45,247 nt of DNA from Sphingomonadales bacterium BRH_c42 (GCA_001516125.1 LOEX01000053.1:1-45247), one strand, 5' to 3'. Counted from the first letter of the stretch, positions 1-9,102 are shown. The notes: a model not told the origin generated them from the sequence alone. Made by a program: numbers and translations.

Positions 1-794
1 GTCGATCGCGTATAGGGCGTGGTCGCCGCGCTGCGCGCGCAGGGCGCGGCGATCGCGCGGTCGCACGGCAGCCAGTTCTGCCAGTTCTCGTAACCCGCCT
101 GAAGCGCGTCTTCGATCAGCAATCCGCGAAAGCCGCTGCAATCGACGAAGAATTCGGCCTCCAGCCTTTGCCCATCGGCCAGCGTGACGCCGGTGATCGC
201 CCCGCTTTCAGGGTGGAGCGCAACCTCGACCACTTTGCCCTCGACCCGCGTAACCCCGCGCGCCTCGGCATATTTGCGCAGGAACGCGGCATAGAGCGAG
301 GCATCGAAGTGATAGGCATAGTCGAAGGTCGACTGGATCAGCCGCCGGTCGGCCACAGGGTGCGAAAACTTGCCCGCGCGGGCCATGGCCCAGGCCATCG
401 AGAAATCGTCGATCGGCCCCTTCACATTACCCGCCAGGCTCTCGCGCATCCAGTAATGGTAGAACGGCACAGCATCGAATTCGGCCCCGTGCTGGCCGAA
501 GGGGTGGAAATAGCTGTGCCCCTTGCGCGCCCAATCGACGAACTCGATACCCAGCTTGAACGAACCGCTGGTCTCGCGCACGAAGGTGGCCTCGTCGATC
601 CCCAGCCGGTGATTGAAGTGCTTGATCGGCGGGATGGTCGCCTCGCCCACCCCGATGATGCCGATTTCTTCAGATTCGACCAGCGTGATGCGGCAGCCAG
701 CGCCAAGGCTGTCGGAAAGCGCGGCGGCAGTCATCCACCCCGCGCTGCCCCCGCCAACGATGAGGATTTCTTCAATCGGGGCGAATTGTTCCAT
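1..794 (-). CDS. Flavin-dependent tryptophan-halogenase-like protein (partial, C-terminus outside window)
   Basis: The frame is open from an ATG at 794 to the window edge (about 264 residues of a roughly 500-residue family). It starts MEQFAPIEEILIVGGGSAGWM, so the FAD-binding GxGxxG motif lies at residues 13-20, followed by the VGEATIP block at 49-55 and SGSFKLGIEF, whose Lys80 aligns with the catalytic Lys79 of PrnA. FVDCSGFRGLLIE is also present. No signal peptide is seen, so it should be cytoplasmic. It begins 6 nt after the LacI stop and is the last visible gene of the amylase-glucosidase-LacI operon. The catalytic Glu and WxWxIP regions are not in the window. Family assignment is firm; the substrate is unknown. 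It is the first of three such genes here. Confidence 0.9.
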   Translation of the reverse strand, partial: MEQFAPIEEILIVGGGSAGWMTAAALSDSLGAGCRITLVESEEIGIIGVGEATIPPIKHFNHRLGIDEATFVRETSGSFKLGIEFVDWARKGHSYFHPFGQHGAEFDAVPFYHYWMRESLAGNVKGPIDDFSMAWAMARAGKFSHPVADRRLIQSTFDYAYHFDASLYAAFLRKYAEARGVTRVEGKVVEVALHPESGAITGVTLADGQRLEAEFFVDCSGFRGLLIEDALQAGYENWQNWLPCDRAIAAPCARSAATTPYTRS

Positions 795-800
795 TGGCCG

Positions 801-1829
801 TCAGCCGCCGCAGCTCTCGCGGATCAGCAGGCTCGTCTCCATCCGTTCCGAAGTCGCCGCGCCGCCCTGCGTGTCGATCAGTTTTGAGACCAGCATCCGC
901 CCCGCCAGATTGGCGTCCTGATCGATCGTCGTCAGCCGCGGCGTGACCAGCCGTGAGGCCGGGATATTGTCATAACCCACCACCGAAACATCGCCCGGCA
1001 CGCTGCGTCCGGCGCGGGCGAGTGCGCGCATCGCGCCAATCGCGATCAGGTCGCTGGCGGCAAAGATCGCATCGAAAGCGATGCCCCGGTCGATTGCCGA
1101 TTGGGTCGCCGCCTCGCCCGAATGCACGTCGAAATGCGCGGGAACCGCCATGTCCCCGGTGAATGCGAGCCCGGCATTGTCGAGCGCCTCGCGGTATCCG
1201 CGATAGCGTTGCTCCGCCTCAGGCGCTTCGGTATCGCCCAGGAACAGGATGCGTTTGCGCCCCAGCCGCGCAAGATGGGCTGCGGCGCGTCTGCCGCCGA
1301 GGAAATTGTCCGACCCGACCGAGCAATATTCGGCATCGGCAAAGCCTGCCCCCCAGACGACGAAGCGCCTGTCCCGCTTGGCCAGCGCGTTGAAGGCATG
1401 GTGCAGCGAGCTCTGCCCGATGAAGATCACCCCTGTCGCGCGGCTCGTGGCCATGGCGTATTCGAGGTCTTCGGCAGAGCCGGGGCTGAGGTGACTGACC
1501 AGCAGATCGGCATTGCGCTCGCGCGCGGCCTCGGCAATTCCGGCCAGCAGTTCGAGGAAGAACGGATCGGCCACGCGGCTGTCGCGCCCTTGCGGGGCGG
1601 GCACCACAACCGCAATCGTCGCCTCGGCACCTGCCGGACCCTTGGGCATGTTCTGGCGAAAATCGTAATCGTGCTCGCGCGCGATCTTCCAGATCGCCTG
1701 CTTGGTGCGGCGCTTTACCGCCGGGCTATCGTTCAGCGCGCGCGAAACGGTGGATATGGAGACCCCGGCCGCCAGCGCGATATCTTCCAGCCGCGCACCC
1801 TTGTTGGCATTGCGATCCGAATCCGCCAT
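801..1829 (-). CDS. LacI-family transcriptional regulator of the alpha-glucan locus
   Basis: This is a LacI/GalR repressor of 342 residues. The N-terminal helix-turn-helix reads ARLEDIALAAGVSISTVSRALNDSP (residues about 11-35) and is followed by a periplasmic-binding-protein-like sugar sensor domain with VVGYDNIPASRLVTPRLTTIDQD near the C-terminus. The ORF track extends to 1859, but the ATG at 1829 (MADSDRN) is preferred because it overlaps the upstream GH13 stop in a TGATG arrangement, which suggests translational coupling. From its position it should sense a maltodextrin-type inducer and repress the amylase/glucosidase operon and perhaps the divergent transporter, as MalI does in the Caulobacter maltose locus. 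Its operator may be the palindrome at 5503-5516 (inference). Confidence 0.92.
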   Translation of the reverse strand: MADSDRNANKGARLEDIALAAGVSISTVSRALNDSPAVKRRTKQAIWKIAREHDYDFRQNMPKGPAGAEATIAVVVPAPQGRDSRVADPFFLELLAGIAEAARERNADLLVSHLSPGSAEDLEYAMATSRATGVIFIGQSSLHHAFNALAKRDRRFVVWGAGFADAEYCSVGSDNFLGGRRAAAHLARLGRKRILFLGDTEAPEAEQRYRGYREALDNAGLAFTGDMAVPAHFDVHSGEAATQSAIDRGIAFDAIFAASDLIAIGAMRALARAGRSVPGDVSVVGYDNIPASRLVTPRLTTIDQDANLAGRMLVSKLIDTQGGAATSERMETSLLIRESCGG

Positions 1830-3493
1830 CAATCGCCCCTGGCTGCGGGAACCGCCCAATAACCCGACATTGGCGGTATGACTGACGGCACCTGCTGCAT
1901 CGATCCCACTTCCCCCTCGCTTGCGGCGATTACATACTTGCCCAGTTCCTCACCCGGTGACCAGCCCACAATGTGATCCGAAAGATTGAATGCGCACAGA
2001 ACGCTGCCCGATTGGTCGGTGCGGATAAAGGCGACAATCTCGTCAGGCGAGTCAAGCAGGCGGATATCCCCATCGGCGAGCGCGGGCAGCAACCGGCGCC
2101 GCGCGAGCAATTGACGGGTGAAATTGAGCATCGATGCCGGATCGCCCGACTGCGCATCGATGGCCAGCGGGGAATGCGCGCCGTCGAGTTTGAGCCAGGC
2201 TTTCTCGGCAGAGGTGAAGCCGGCATTGCGGGCTGCGCTGGTCCAGGGCAGCGGTGTGCGCGCGCCGTCACGCCCCAGCGTGTGCGGCCAGTTGGCGATC
2301 GCTTCGGGATCCTGAAGATCCTCGAAGGCGACCTCGCCCTGCGGCAGACCCAGTTCCTCGCCCTGATAGATGAAGGCATTGCCCCTCAGCGCGGTGAGCA
2401 GCAGCATCATGAGCCGGCTGACCTGCGCGCGGTTGGTACCGTTGCTCCAGCGTGTGATCGCGCGCGGGGCATCGTGGTTGGAAAACGCCCACGATGGCCA
2501 GCCTTCCCCCGCTTCGCCCGTCCAGTGCGCCAGCGATTCCTTGACCAGCGCAGCGGTAAGCCTGGGAGCGTAGAGGAAATCGAAATTATAGGCCGAATCG
2601 AGCCGTCTGCCCTGCGCGGTAAACGCCTTCATCTCGGGCAAAGGTTCGGGCCCGCCCACTTCGGCAACCGTAAACCGGTCGGGATATTCGTCGATCACCT
2701 GACGTATCCGTTCAAGGAAGCGCGGAATATCGGGATGCGACTGGCTGAACACCTGCCGCTGCATGTCGAACGGACGGGTGACCTGATCGTGCGCACGGCC
2801 CGATGGCGGATTGTCGCGCAGCTGCGGGTCGTGCATCGCGAAATTGATGGCATCGAGCCGGAACCCATCAACGCCGTGACCCAGCCAGAAGCGCGCCACC
2901 TTGAGCAGCGCGTCCTGAACCTCGCTGTTGTGGAGGTTGAGATCGGGCTGGCTGGTCAGGAAATTGTGCAGGTAATACTGCTTGCGCGGGCCGTCCCATT
3001 GCCAGGCCGAACCGCCGAACACCGATTGCCAGTTGGAAGGCGGCGATCCGTCCGCCCTGGCATCGGCCCAGACATACCAGTCAGCCCGGGGATTGGTGTG
3101 ATCGGCGCGGCTTTCCTGAAACCAGGCGTGCTGGTCCGAGGTGTGCGAATAGACCTGGTCGATAATGACCTTGAGGCCCAGGGCGTGAGCTTTCTCGATG
3201 ATGCGATCGAAATCGGCAAAATCGCCAAAGATCGGATCGATCCCGCAATAATCGGCAACGTCATAGCCGAAATCATCCATCGGCGATGTGAAGAAGGGCG
3301 ATATCCAGATGCCATCGACGCCCAGCGACGCGATATAGTCAAGCCCTTCGACAATGCCGTTCAGGTCGCCGATCCCGTCGCCATTGGTATCGCGGAAGCT
3401 GCGCGGATAGATCTGGTAGATGACGGCACCGCGCCACCATTCACCGCCCGCCTCCGGCAACAGCTCAACATTTTCGGCACGCGATTGGCTCAC
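1829..3493 (-). CDS. GH13 alpha-glucosidase (oligo-alpha-glucosidase type), cytoplasmic
   Basis: This 554-residue protein is a typical GH13 oligo-alpha-glucosidase. The N-terminus WWRGAVIYQIYPRSFRDTNGDGIGDLNGI is the classic start of the (beta/alpha)8 barrel. Conserved regions are DQVYSH (112-117), GFRLDAIN with nucleophile Asp214, TVAEVGG with acid/base Glu278, and FSNHDAPR with Asp341. No signal peptide is visible, so it probably hydrolyses imported maltodextrins to glucose in the cytoplasm. The start is GTG, 4 nt after the stop of the exported amylase gene, and its stop overlaps the LacI start by 1 nt; the three genes form an operon. Exact specificity (alpha-1,4 or alpha-1,6) cannot be read from the sequence. 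Confidence 0.93.
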   Translation of the reverse strand: MSQSRAENVELLPEAGGEWWRGAVIYQIYPRSFRDTNGDGIGDLNGIVEGLDYIASLGVDGIWISPFFTSPMDDFGYDVADYCGIDPIFGDFADFDRIIEKAHALGLKVIIDQVYSHTSDQHAWFQESRADHTNPRADWYVWADARADGSPPSNWQSVFGGSAWQWDGPRKQYYLHNFLTSQPDLNLHNSEVQDALLKVARFWLGHGVDGFRLDAINFAMHDPQLRDNPPSGRAHDQVTRPFDMQRQVFSQSHPDIPRFLERIRQVIDEYPDRFTVAEVGGPEPLPEMKAFTAQGRRLDSAYNFDFLYAPRLTAALVKESLAHWTGEAGEGWPSWAFSNHDAPRAITRWSNGTNRAQVSRLMMLLLTALRGNAFIYQGEELGLPQGEVAFEDLQDPEAIANWPHTLGRDGARTPLPWTSAARNAGFTSAEKAWLKLDGAHSPLAIDAQSGDPASMLNFTRQLLARRRLLPALADGDIRLLDSPDEIVAFIRTDQSGSVLCAFNLSDHIVGWSPGEELGKYVIAASEGEVGSMQQVPSVIPPMSGYWAVPAARGD

Positions 3494-3497
3494 AGGG

Positions 3498-5330
3498 TCA
3501 AAACTCCGACTTGCATACTAGATATCCGGTTGCGGGAAGCGTGAGCCGATAGGCACCCGGCGCCTGCGCATCTGCCGGGCAGGTGCCCATCAGCGCCTTC
3601 CAGGTGAGCGAGCGACCATCGACCGGAAAGGCAATCGAACGCGGTTCGCTCGAGGCATTGAAGCCGATCACGATCTCCGAACCATCGGCTGGATCGATCC
3701 GCGAAATCACGAACACACCGCCTTCGAGGTCCGAGTGGCGGGTGATCTGATCGCCGCGCCGCAGCGCTGGCTCAGCCGACCGGACCTGCGCCATCGCCGC
3801 GATCGCCCGGTAGATCGGATGACCGGTATCGAAATTCTCGTCCGCCACCGTGGCGTCGGTCGCGATAAGATCATTGTCGAGATATTCGGCGGTCTGGCCT
3901 GTGAACATGGTTTCGCGCGCGCCCTGATCGCCCCCATCAGAAACAAAGCCCTGCTCGTCCCCGTAATAGATCGTTGGCACCCCGCGCGAAAACATCATCA
4001 GCGCATGGCCGAGGACGACGCGGCGCTCCAGCTCTTCATCGGTGAACAGCGGATTGGCCTCTTTCAGGAACATGGCAAAGCGGCCCATGTCATGATTGCC
4101 GAGGAAAGTGGGCAATTGCCGCGCGGTTGCGGCACCGTCCTTGTAAACTGCGTCAGCCGAGAACAGACGCTCAAGTTCGCGCGCGGGCCTGCCTTGTGCG
4201 ATCACGCCGCGCGCCGCGCCCTGGAAGGCGAAGTCGAGCACGGCGGGCAGCCCCGCCGCGGTGGTAAATTTGGCGAGCTGCGCCGGATCGAAATCATAGA
4301 CCTCGCCGAACATGGTGAAATGCCCGATCCCTTCGGCACGCGCGTGTTCGAGAATGGCAGCGGAGAACACTTGCCAGAATTCATTGTTGACGTGTCTGGC
4401 GGTGTCGATGCGGAAGCCGTCAACGTGAAAATCGCTGATCCACTGCTTGTAGATATCGACGAAGCCCTGGACCACACGCGGGTTCGAGGTCATCAGATCG
4501 TCGAGCCCGGAAAAATCGCCCGTCAGTGAGTTTTCGCCCTCGAAGCGCGAATCCCCGCGATTGTGGTAATAGATCGGATCGTTAAGCCAGGCCGGATTCT
4601 TGGTCGATCTCTCCGCCTCGGGGACAAACGGCGTGTAGGCGTAATTCGGATTGGTCAGGTGCGCGAAGTTTTCCGGCGTCAGATGCCTGGCATCGGTGCC
4701 GAGGAAGCCTACGTTGATAGGCTCGCCGTCAGTGCCGCCGACGGTGGTATAAGGATAGTCACCCAGCGAGCGATAGGGGCAGGCCAGCGTCTCGCGCAGT
4801 TCGCGCGGAGCCTTGGGCCCGTGGCATTCGGCATACCGGATGACATCGGCGGTGTGGTTGGTGATGATGTCCATATAGACCTTCATCCCGCGCGCATGCG
4901 CCGCATCGACCAGCGCCTTGAAATCCGCGCGCGTGCCCAGATGCGGATCGATATCGAGGAAGTCGGTGATCCAATACCCGTGGTATCCCGCCGATTCCTG
5001 GCCGCGCGGACCCTGCACCGGCTTGTTGCGGAACACCGGGGCGAGCCAGATCGCGGTTACGCCCAGCCCCTGAATGTAATCGAGCCGCCGGGTCAGGCCC
5101 GCAAGGTCGCCCCCCTGATAGTAGCCCTTGCTGCCGGGATCGAAGCCATGGTCGAGGCGGCCACCCTCGATCCCGCCGCGATCATTGGCGGGGTCGCCAT
5201 TCTCGAACCGGTCGGGCAGGAGGAAGTAGATGATCTCGTCCTCAGGCGGGCGATCGACCGGATTTTGCGCGGCAACATGGCTCATCGGCAGGCATGCCGC
5301 AGCAGCAATCAGCATCAGCTTTTTCCGCAT
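3498..5330 (-). CDS. Exported GH13 alpha-amylase
   Basis: This 610-residue GH13 enzyme starts with a Sec signal peptide (MRKKLMLIAAAACLPMSHVAA, likely cleaved before QNP), so it acts in the periplasm or outside. Barrel motifs are IITNHT (155-160), GFRIDTARHV with nucleophile Asp309, MFGEVYDFD with acid/base Glu343, and FLGNHDMGR with Asp414; ITDFLDIDPHLGT is also typical. A GGAGG ribosome-binding site sits 5 nt before the ATG. It is the first gene of the minus-strand operon and would cut starch or large maltodextrins before inner-membrane transport. The divergent neighbour is an MFS sugar transporter, as in the Caulobacter mal locus. It could alternatively be a cyclomaltodextrinase-like or maltogenic enzyme; the class is secure, the product pattern is not. 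Confidence 0.92.
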   Translation of the reverse strand: MRKKLMLIAAAACLPMSHVAAQNPVDRPPEDEIIYFLLPDRFENGDPANDRGGIEGGRLDHGFDPGSKGYYQGGDLAGLTRRLDYIQGLGVTAIWLAPVFRNKPVQGPRGQESAGYHGYWITDFLDIDPHLGTRADFKALVDAAHARGMKVYMDIITNHTADVIRYAECHGPKAPRELRETLACPYRSLGDYPYTTVGGTDGEPINVGFLGTDARHLTPENFAHLTNPNYAYTPFVPEAERSTKNPAWLNDPIYYHNRGDSRFEGENSLTGDFSGLDDLMTSNPRVVQGFVDIYKQWISDFHVDGFRIDTARHVNNEFWQVFSAAILEHARAEGIGHFTMFGEVYDFDPAQLAKFTTAAGLPAVLDFAFQGAARGVIAQGRPARELERLFSADAVYKDGAATARQLPTFLGNHDMGRFAMFLKEANPLFTDEELERRVVLGHALMMFSRGVPTIYYGDEQGFVSDGGDQGARETMFTGQTAEYLDNDLIATDATVADENFDTGHPIYRAIAAMAQVRSAEPALRRGDQITRHSDLEGGVFVISRIDPADGSEIVIGFNASSEPRSIAFPVDGRSLTWKALMGTCPADAQAPGAYRLTLPATGYLVCKSEF

Positions 5331-5658
5331 TGCATCCTCCCACCCAACGGACCTTGGTTCATGCCATCACTGGCAGCAATTTACAAATTTTTGTTTGCGC
5401 CGGGCAGCAATCTTCGGGACGAAAATTTCCTTGAATTGCGAGGATATCGGCAGAATTGAACGCACGAAATGACGCAAAATCAATTCGAATGACGGATTTT
5501 CTTGCAAAATTTTGCAGTTGAGCCAGATTGAGCGATGAGAAGGCTGATCGGGCAGCCTGTGACGATCCGCGCATGGTAGCGATATTGCCGCGTCCGTCCA
5601 CAGGCAAAGCAGGCGGCAAACCGGGTCGACGGCCCGGACTTGGGGAGAGGCAGGGCAG
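5331..5658. promoter_or_regulatory. Divergent promoter region between amylase operon and MFS transporter
   Basis: This 328-nt non-coding stretch is clearly AT-richer than its surroundings. It holds a perfect 14-bp palindrome (5503-5516), an inverted repeat GAATTGA/TCAATTC (5453-5459 and 5480-5486) and an AT-rich segment around 5380-5397 (TTTACAAATTTTTGTTTGC). No convincing ORF is present. It should carry both outward promoters and LacI binding sites; no confident -35/-10 pair could be assigned. Confidence 0.6.
5503..5516. promoter_or_regulatory. Candidate LacI-family operator TGCAAAATTTTGCA
   Basis: A perfect 14-bp palindrome lies in the divergent promoter region, 142 nt before the transporter ATG and 172 nt from the amylase ATG. 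Size and symmetry fit a LacI-family operator, although its centre is A/T rather than the usual CG. Binding by the LacI encoded at 801-1829 is inferred from position only. Confidence 0.5.
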
Positions 5659-7224
5659 ATGCGGAAACCGGTTATGAACCCGGCGCAGATCTGGAACATG
5701 AGTTTCGGCTTTCTGGGCATCCAGATCGGATTCGACCTTCAGAACGGCAATGTCAGCCGGATATTCCAGACATTGGGGGCCGAGGTGGACGAGCTGGCGA
5801 TCCTGTGGATCGCCGCGCCGATGACCGGGCTGCTGGTCCAACCGATCATCGGCCATCTGTCCGATCATACATGGGGCCGGTTCGGCAGGCGCAGGCCGTA
5901 CTTCTTCGTCGGCGCGCTGATCGCCAGCCTGGCGCTGTTCGTGATGCCCAACTCACCGGCCTTATGGGTGGCGGCGGGCATGCTGTGGATCATGGATGCG
6001 GCGCTCAACATCACCATGGAGCCGTTCAGAGCCTTTGTGGGCGACAATTTGCCCGATCGCCAGCGCACCATGGGCTATGCCATGCAGAGCTTCTTCATCG
6101 GGATCGGCGCAGTCATCGCGGGCGCGCTGCCCTGGGCCATGACCAACTGGCTGGGGATGAGCAATGTCGCGCCTGCTGGCCACATTCCCGAAACGGTGCG
6201 CTGGGCGTTCTACATCGGCGGCGCGGCCCTTCTGGCGGCGGTATCGTGGACGGTCTTCACCACGCGCGAATACAGTCCGCAGCAACTGCGCGACTTCGCC
6301 GGGGCGAGCGCTGTCCCCGACACCGACGTGGCCGAGCGGGAGGGAGCGCGTCGTTCGGCGCGCCAGTTTGCCCGCGGCGGGGCGATCTGGCTCTTCGTCG
6401 CGGCGATCATGGCGACCTTCGTGCTGCTCGCCCGGCAAGACCCGCGCCCCGAAATGCTGTCCTTCCTCGGCGATCTCGCCATTGCCAAGGAACTCTATGT
6501 GCTCGCTGCACTGGTCGGCATGTTCGGGCTGATCCAGCTCGCCGCCGCTGTGCTGCGCACGGGCCGGCGGGACCGGAATGGCTTCATGGAGGTGGTGAAC
6601 GATCTGTTCGCCATGCCGCGCACGATGCGGCAGTTGGCGGTGGTGCAGTTCTTCAGCTGGTTCGCGATGTTCGCGATGTGGATCTATGGCACGCCGGCGG
6701 TTGCCGAATTCCACTTCCTCTCGCCCGACCCGGCGACCCGCGGATATCAGGACGCGGCCGACTGGTGGGCGCTGCTGGGATCGCTGCGCAACGGCGTGGC
6801 AGCGGCGGCGGCCCTGTGCTTCATCTGGATCGCGGCGCGGATCGACCGGCGGCGTCTCCACGCCTTCAACCTCGTGATCGGGGCGGCGGGCTTTGCCTCG
6901 ATGCTGCTGATCCGCGACCCGCAGATGCTGTGGGTATCGATGATCGGGGTGGGGATCGCCTGGGCCTCGATCGTGTCGCTGCCCTATGCCATGTTGGCGG
7001 GCGCGGTGCCGCTTGCGAAAATGGGCATATACATGGGTCTTTTCAATATCTTCATCGTGGTGCCGCAACTGATCGCGGCGACCTTGCTCGGCTTTCTGCT
7101 GACAACCATGTTCGACGGCGCACCGATTTTCGCGCTGCTGATCGCCGCGTGTTCGTTCGTGCTGGCTGCGATCGCCACCTTCTTCGTTAGCGAAGATGTT
7201 GCCGAGGTGTCCGGCGCTGCTTAG
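5659..7224 (+). CDS. MFS sugar transporter, MalY/SLC45-like
   Basis: This 521-residue polytopic inner-membrane protein carries major facilitator superfamily hallmarks: an early PMTGLLVQPIIGHLSDHTWGRFGRRRPYF loop (the MFS motif between helices 2 and 3) and repeated hydrophobic segments to the C-terminus. The opening MNPAQIWNMSFGFLGIQIGFDLQNGNVSRIF fits the sucrose/maltose-type (SLC45-like) MFS branch that includes MalY of Caulobacter. It stands alone on the plus strand, divergent from the amylase/alpha-glucosidase/LacI operon, so it probably imports maltose or maltodextrins by proton symport. A purine-rich ribosome-binding site (GGGAGAGGCAGGG) precedes ATG 5659; ATG 5674 is an alternative start. 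It ends 26 nt before the convergent cupin-like gene. Confidence 0.9.
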   Translation: MRKPVMNPAQIWNMSFGFLGIQIGFDLQNGNVSRIFQTLGAEVDELAILWIAAPMTGLLVQPIIGHLSDHTWGRFGRRRPYFFVGALIASLALFVMPNSPALWVAAGMLWIMDAALNITMEPFRAFVGDNLPDRQRTMGYAMQSFFIGIGAVIAGALPWAMTNWLGMSNVAPAGHIPETVRWAFYIGGAALLAAVSWTVFTTREYSPQQLRDFAGASAVPDTDVAEREGARRSARQFARGGAIWLFVAAIMATFVLLARQDPRPEMLSFLGDLAIAKELYVLAALVGMFGLIQLAAAVLRTGRRDRNGFMEVVNDLFAMPRTMRQLAVVQFFSWFAMFAMWIYGTPAVAEFHFLSPDPATRGYQDAADWWALLGSLRNGVAAAAALCFIWIAARIDRRRLHAFNLVIGAAGFASMLLIRDPQMLWVSMIGVGIAWASIVSLPYAMLAGAVPLAKMGIYMGLFNIFIVVPQLIAATLLGFLLTTMFDGAPIFALLIAACSFVLAAIATFFVSEDVAEVSGAA

Positions 7225-7250
7225 GCGTTTGGTTACGGCCTCTGTTGGAC

Positions 7251-8261
7251 TCAAGGACCGGGAACGGTGTCCCGATCCGTCAGCGCACGGATGAGCTGAG
7301 CACGGATTGCCGCCTTGTCGAGCGGCGCGTCGCTATCGAGCAGGCCGCGCACAAACTCGGGCAGGTGTGCGCCCGGATTGCCATTGGCAAGAAACACATA
7401 GTGATTGAAATTCGCCTGCCATGCGCGGCGCTGGGCGGGGGGCAACTGGCGGATCGCCAGGATCGCGTGCAGCATCGCATCCCACGGCTCCTGCGCCGCT
7501 TCGCCGGCATCGTTCCACCAGTAGTTGACCAGGACGTTCACGGGATCGAGCGCCTCGACGTGATGGAACCACTGGTAGGGTATGAAGATCGCGTCGCCAG
7601 GCTCCAGTTCGCCGACAAGGGCAGTCTCGATCGCTGCGGCGAACCGGGGATAGCGCGCCAGATCGGGCTCGGTCAGGTGCACCATGCTGATCGGCGTTCC
7701 AGCCGGGGTATTGTGAAGCGGGCCGAGGTAGAGATTGCCGATCTGTTCGGGCGGGAACAGCGTGAAGCGCCTCCGCCCGGCCATGACGCATGCGATATTG
7801 TCGAGCGGATCGTTATGGGTCGCAACCTTGGCGCGGTTGCCGATCCAGATGCGTGGCCGTGTGCCCGGCGGCACGAGGTCCAGGCTGATGCTCGCGGCAA
7901 GGCGGGGGAAACAATCGGCCAGGTCGACACTCTGGATGGCGATCGTCGGCGCTCCGGGGTTGTCGAGCGTGGCCTTTAGCGCTTTCAGGATTTCGCCGAT
8001 GGGCGCCGATTGCTTGCGAAAGGTGAACGATCGCATGTCATCGCTGTAATGTAGCAGCCCCCTGCTTTGCGGCGGCGCGATCGTGAATTCGACCGGCTGG
8101 GTACCGGCGAATGCGGCGAGCTGATCCAGCATGTCGTCGCCAGCGGCCAGATGCGGCCAATGCGCAGCCACTCCGCGCAGCACGGCAGGTTCGCCAAGCG
8201 GCCTGATTTCATCCGAGAAAAGTTCGGGAGTGACGTTTTTCCATTCGCGCAATTGCAGCAA
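7251..8261 (-). CDS. Cupin-like / JmjC-type (cupin_8) protein
   Basis: This is a putative Fe(II)-dependent oxygenase of the cupin_8/JmjC group. In ORF-track numbering (start 8327) the metal motif is VATHNDPLDN (His171, Asp173), with the distal histidine in FIPYQWFHHVEAL (His255) and the family phrase GEPAVLRGVAAHWP near the N-terminus. I prefer a TTG start at 8261 (MLQLREWKNV), with GGAG 7 nt upstream, because the ATG at 8327 adds an unrelated 22-residue tail and leaves only 14 nt to the divergent gene. No signal peptide is seen, so it is probably cytoplasmic. Such proteins recur beside tryptophan-halogenase homologues and TonB receptors in this bacterial group. The substrate (protein side chain or small molecule) is unknown. 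Confidence 0.83.
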   Translation of the reverse strand: MLQLREWKNVTPELFSDEIRPLGEPAVLRGVAAHWPHLAAGDDMLDQLAAFAGTQPVEFTIAPPQSRGLLHYSDDMRSFTFRKQSAPIGEILKALKATLDNPGAPTIAIQSVDLADCFPRLAASISLDLVPPGTRPRIWIGNRAKVATHNDPLDNIACVMAGRRRFTLFPPEQIGNLYLGPLHNTPAGTPISMVHLTEPDLARYPRFAAAIETALVGELEPGDAIFIPYQWFHHVEALDPVNVLVNYWWNDAGEAAQEPWDAMLHAILAIRQLPPAQRRAWQANFNHYVFLANGNPGAHLPEFVRGLLDSDAPLDKAAIRAQLIRALTDRDTVPGP

Positions 8262-8341
8262 AGGCCTGCTCCGTTCATATCTCTCCAAAGCGCAGGTATT
8301 CGCTTTCGGTTGGCGCTGGCAAACCATATTGGACGCGGAAT
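8262..8341. promoter_or_regulatory. Short divergent promoter region with an AAAGCG/CGCTTT inverted repeat
   Basis: This is the 80-nt gap between the divergent cupin-like and DUF6445 genes (using the TTG start for the former). AAAGCG at 8287-8292 and CGCTTT at 8301-8306 form a 6-bp inverted repeat with an 8-nt spacer. It resembles split halves of the operator core near the next TBDR, but the wide spacing makes a LacI site doubtful. Confidence 0.25.
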
Positions 8342-9022
8342 ATGGAGAAAAGGTGCGGGATTGAAATCCTGGAAATCGGATCGGAGCGCAATCTTGCCGT
8401 CATCGTCGACGGTTTCGCAGCCAGTCCTGAACGTTGGCGCAGCGAAGCGGCGCAATGCGATTATCAGCCTATGGGCGATTTTTATCCAGGCGGCCGCGCA
8501 CCGGTGGGGCAGGCTTATCTCGCCGATGTCGGTCCGACGCTGGGGCAGGTGTTTCGCGAAATTTACAAGTGCCGCGCGCGGATGTCGGTACAGCGCGCGC
8601 TCTATTCGATCACCAGCACCGCGCCGGGCGATCTGGGCCTGGCGCAGCGGATTCCGCATTTCGACGATACCGGCAGGGACCGCTATGCCATGGTGCACTA
8701 TCTTGCGCGCGATGACATGGGCGGCACCGCATTCTATCGCCAGCGCAGCACCGGGTACGAGTCGGTGTCGCCCGATCGTCACACGAGCTATCTTGCCCGC
8801 CTGAAGGAGGACTTCGCGATCCACGGCGAGCCGGAGCCGGGTTATATCGTCGGCGATACACCGCTGTTCGAGCAGGTCGCTGTGGTTGAACACCGGTACA
8901 ACCGCGCGGTGATCTATCCCGCGTCCTTGCTGCACTGTTCACAGCTGCATCCAGGTATCGCATACAGCCCCGATCCCGCGTTGGGCAGGCTGACAGTTGC
9001 CGCGTTCATGCTTGCCAGCTGA
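8342..9022 (+). CDS. DUF6445 protein, putative 2OG-Fe(II)-type dioxygenase (copy 1)
   Basis: This 226-residue cytoplasmic protein has no signal peptide. It matches the DUF6445 family type found next to TonB receptors and halogenase homologues. The residues expected of a 2-oxoglutarate/Fe(II) dioxygenase are present in order: RIPHFDDT (His106, Asp108), ASLLHCSQL (His198) and GRLTVAAF (Arg216, 18 residues after the last His). The conserved block YxAxxxxxGTAFYR appears as YLARDDMGGTAFYR. The second copy in this window (27803-28498) has the same spacing. It is followed after 80 nt by a LacI gene on the same strand. The enzymatic role is inferred from the motif, not proven; the substrate is unknown. 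Confidence 0.85.
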   Translation: MEKRCGIEILEIGSERNLAVIVDGFAASPERWRSEAAQCDYQPMGDFYPGGRAPVGQAYLADVGPTLGQVFREIYKCRARMSVQRALYSITSTAPGDLGLAQRIPHFDDTGRDRYAMVHYLARDDMGGTAFYRQRSTGYESVSPDRHTSYLARLKEDFAIHGEPEPGYIVGDTPLFEQVAVVEHRYNRAVIYPASLLHCSQLHPGIAYSPDPALGRLTVAAFMLAS

Positions 9023-9102
9023 ATCCCTTCGCGCTTGCCCGTCGTGGCAATGTCGCGCATGAACGGCGCGCAGCGGGCCCAACGCGGCAGAGGGACGTAC
9101 AC

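Noticed and set aside
1973-3544. 523-aa plus-strand ORF opposite the GH13 alpha-glucosidase
   Set aside because: Shadow of a gene with a complete GH13 catalytic set; no domain recognised in the shadow.
5640-7190. 516-aa plus-strand ORF overlapping the MFS transporter
   Set aside because: It is in another frame of the transporter, with Gly/Arg/Ala-rich low-complexity text and no membrane segments; the frame at 5659 encodes a clear MFS protein.
7985-8935. 316-aa minus-strand ORF spanning the cupin-like and DUF6445 starts
   Set aside because: It runs antisense through DUF6445 and out of frame through the cupin gene; the end FASNRRPSAKS has no family match.
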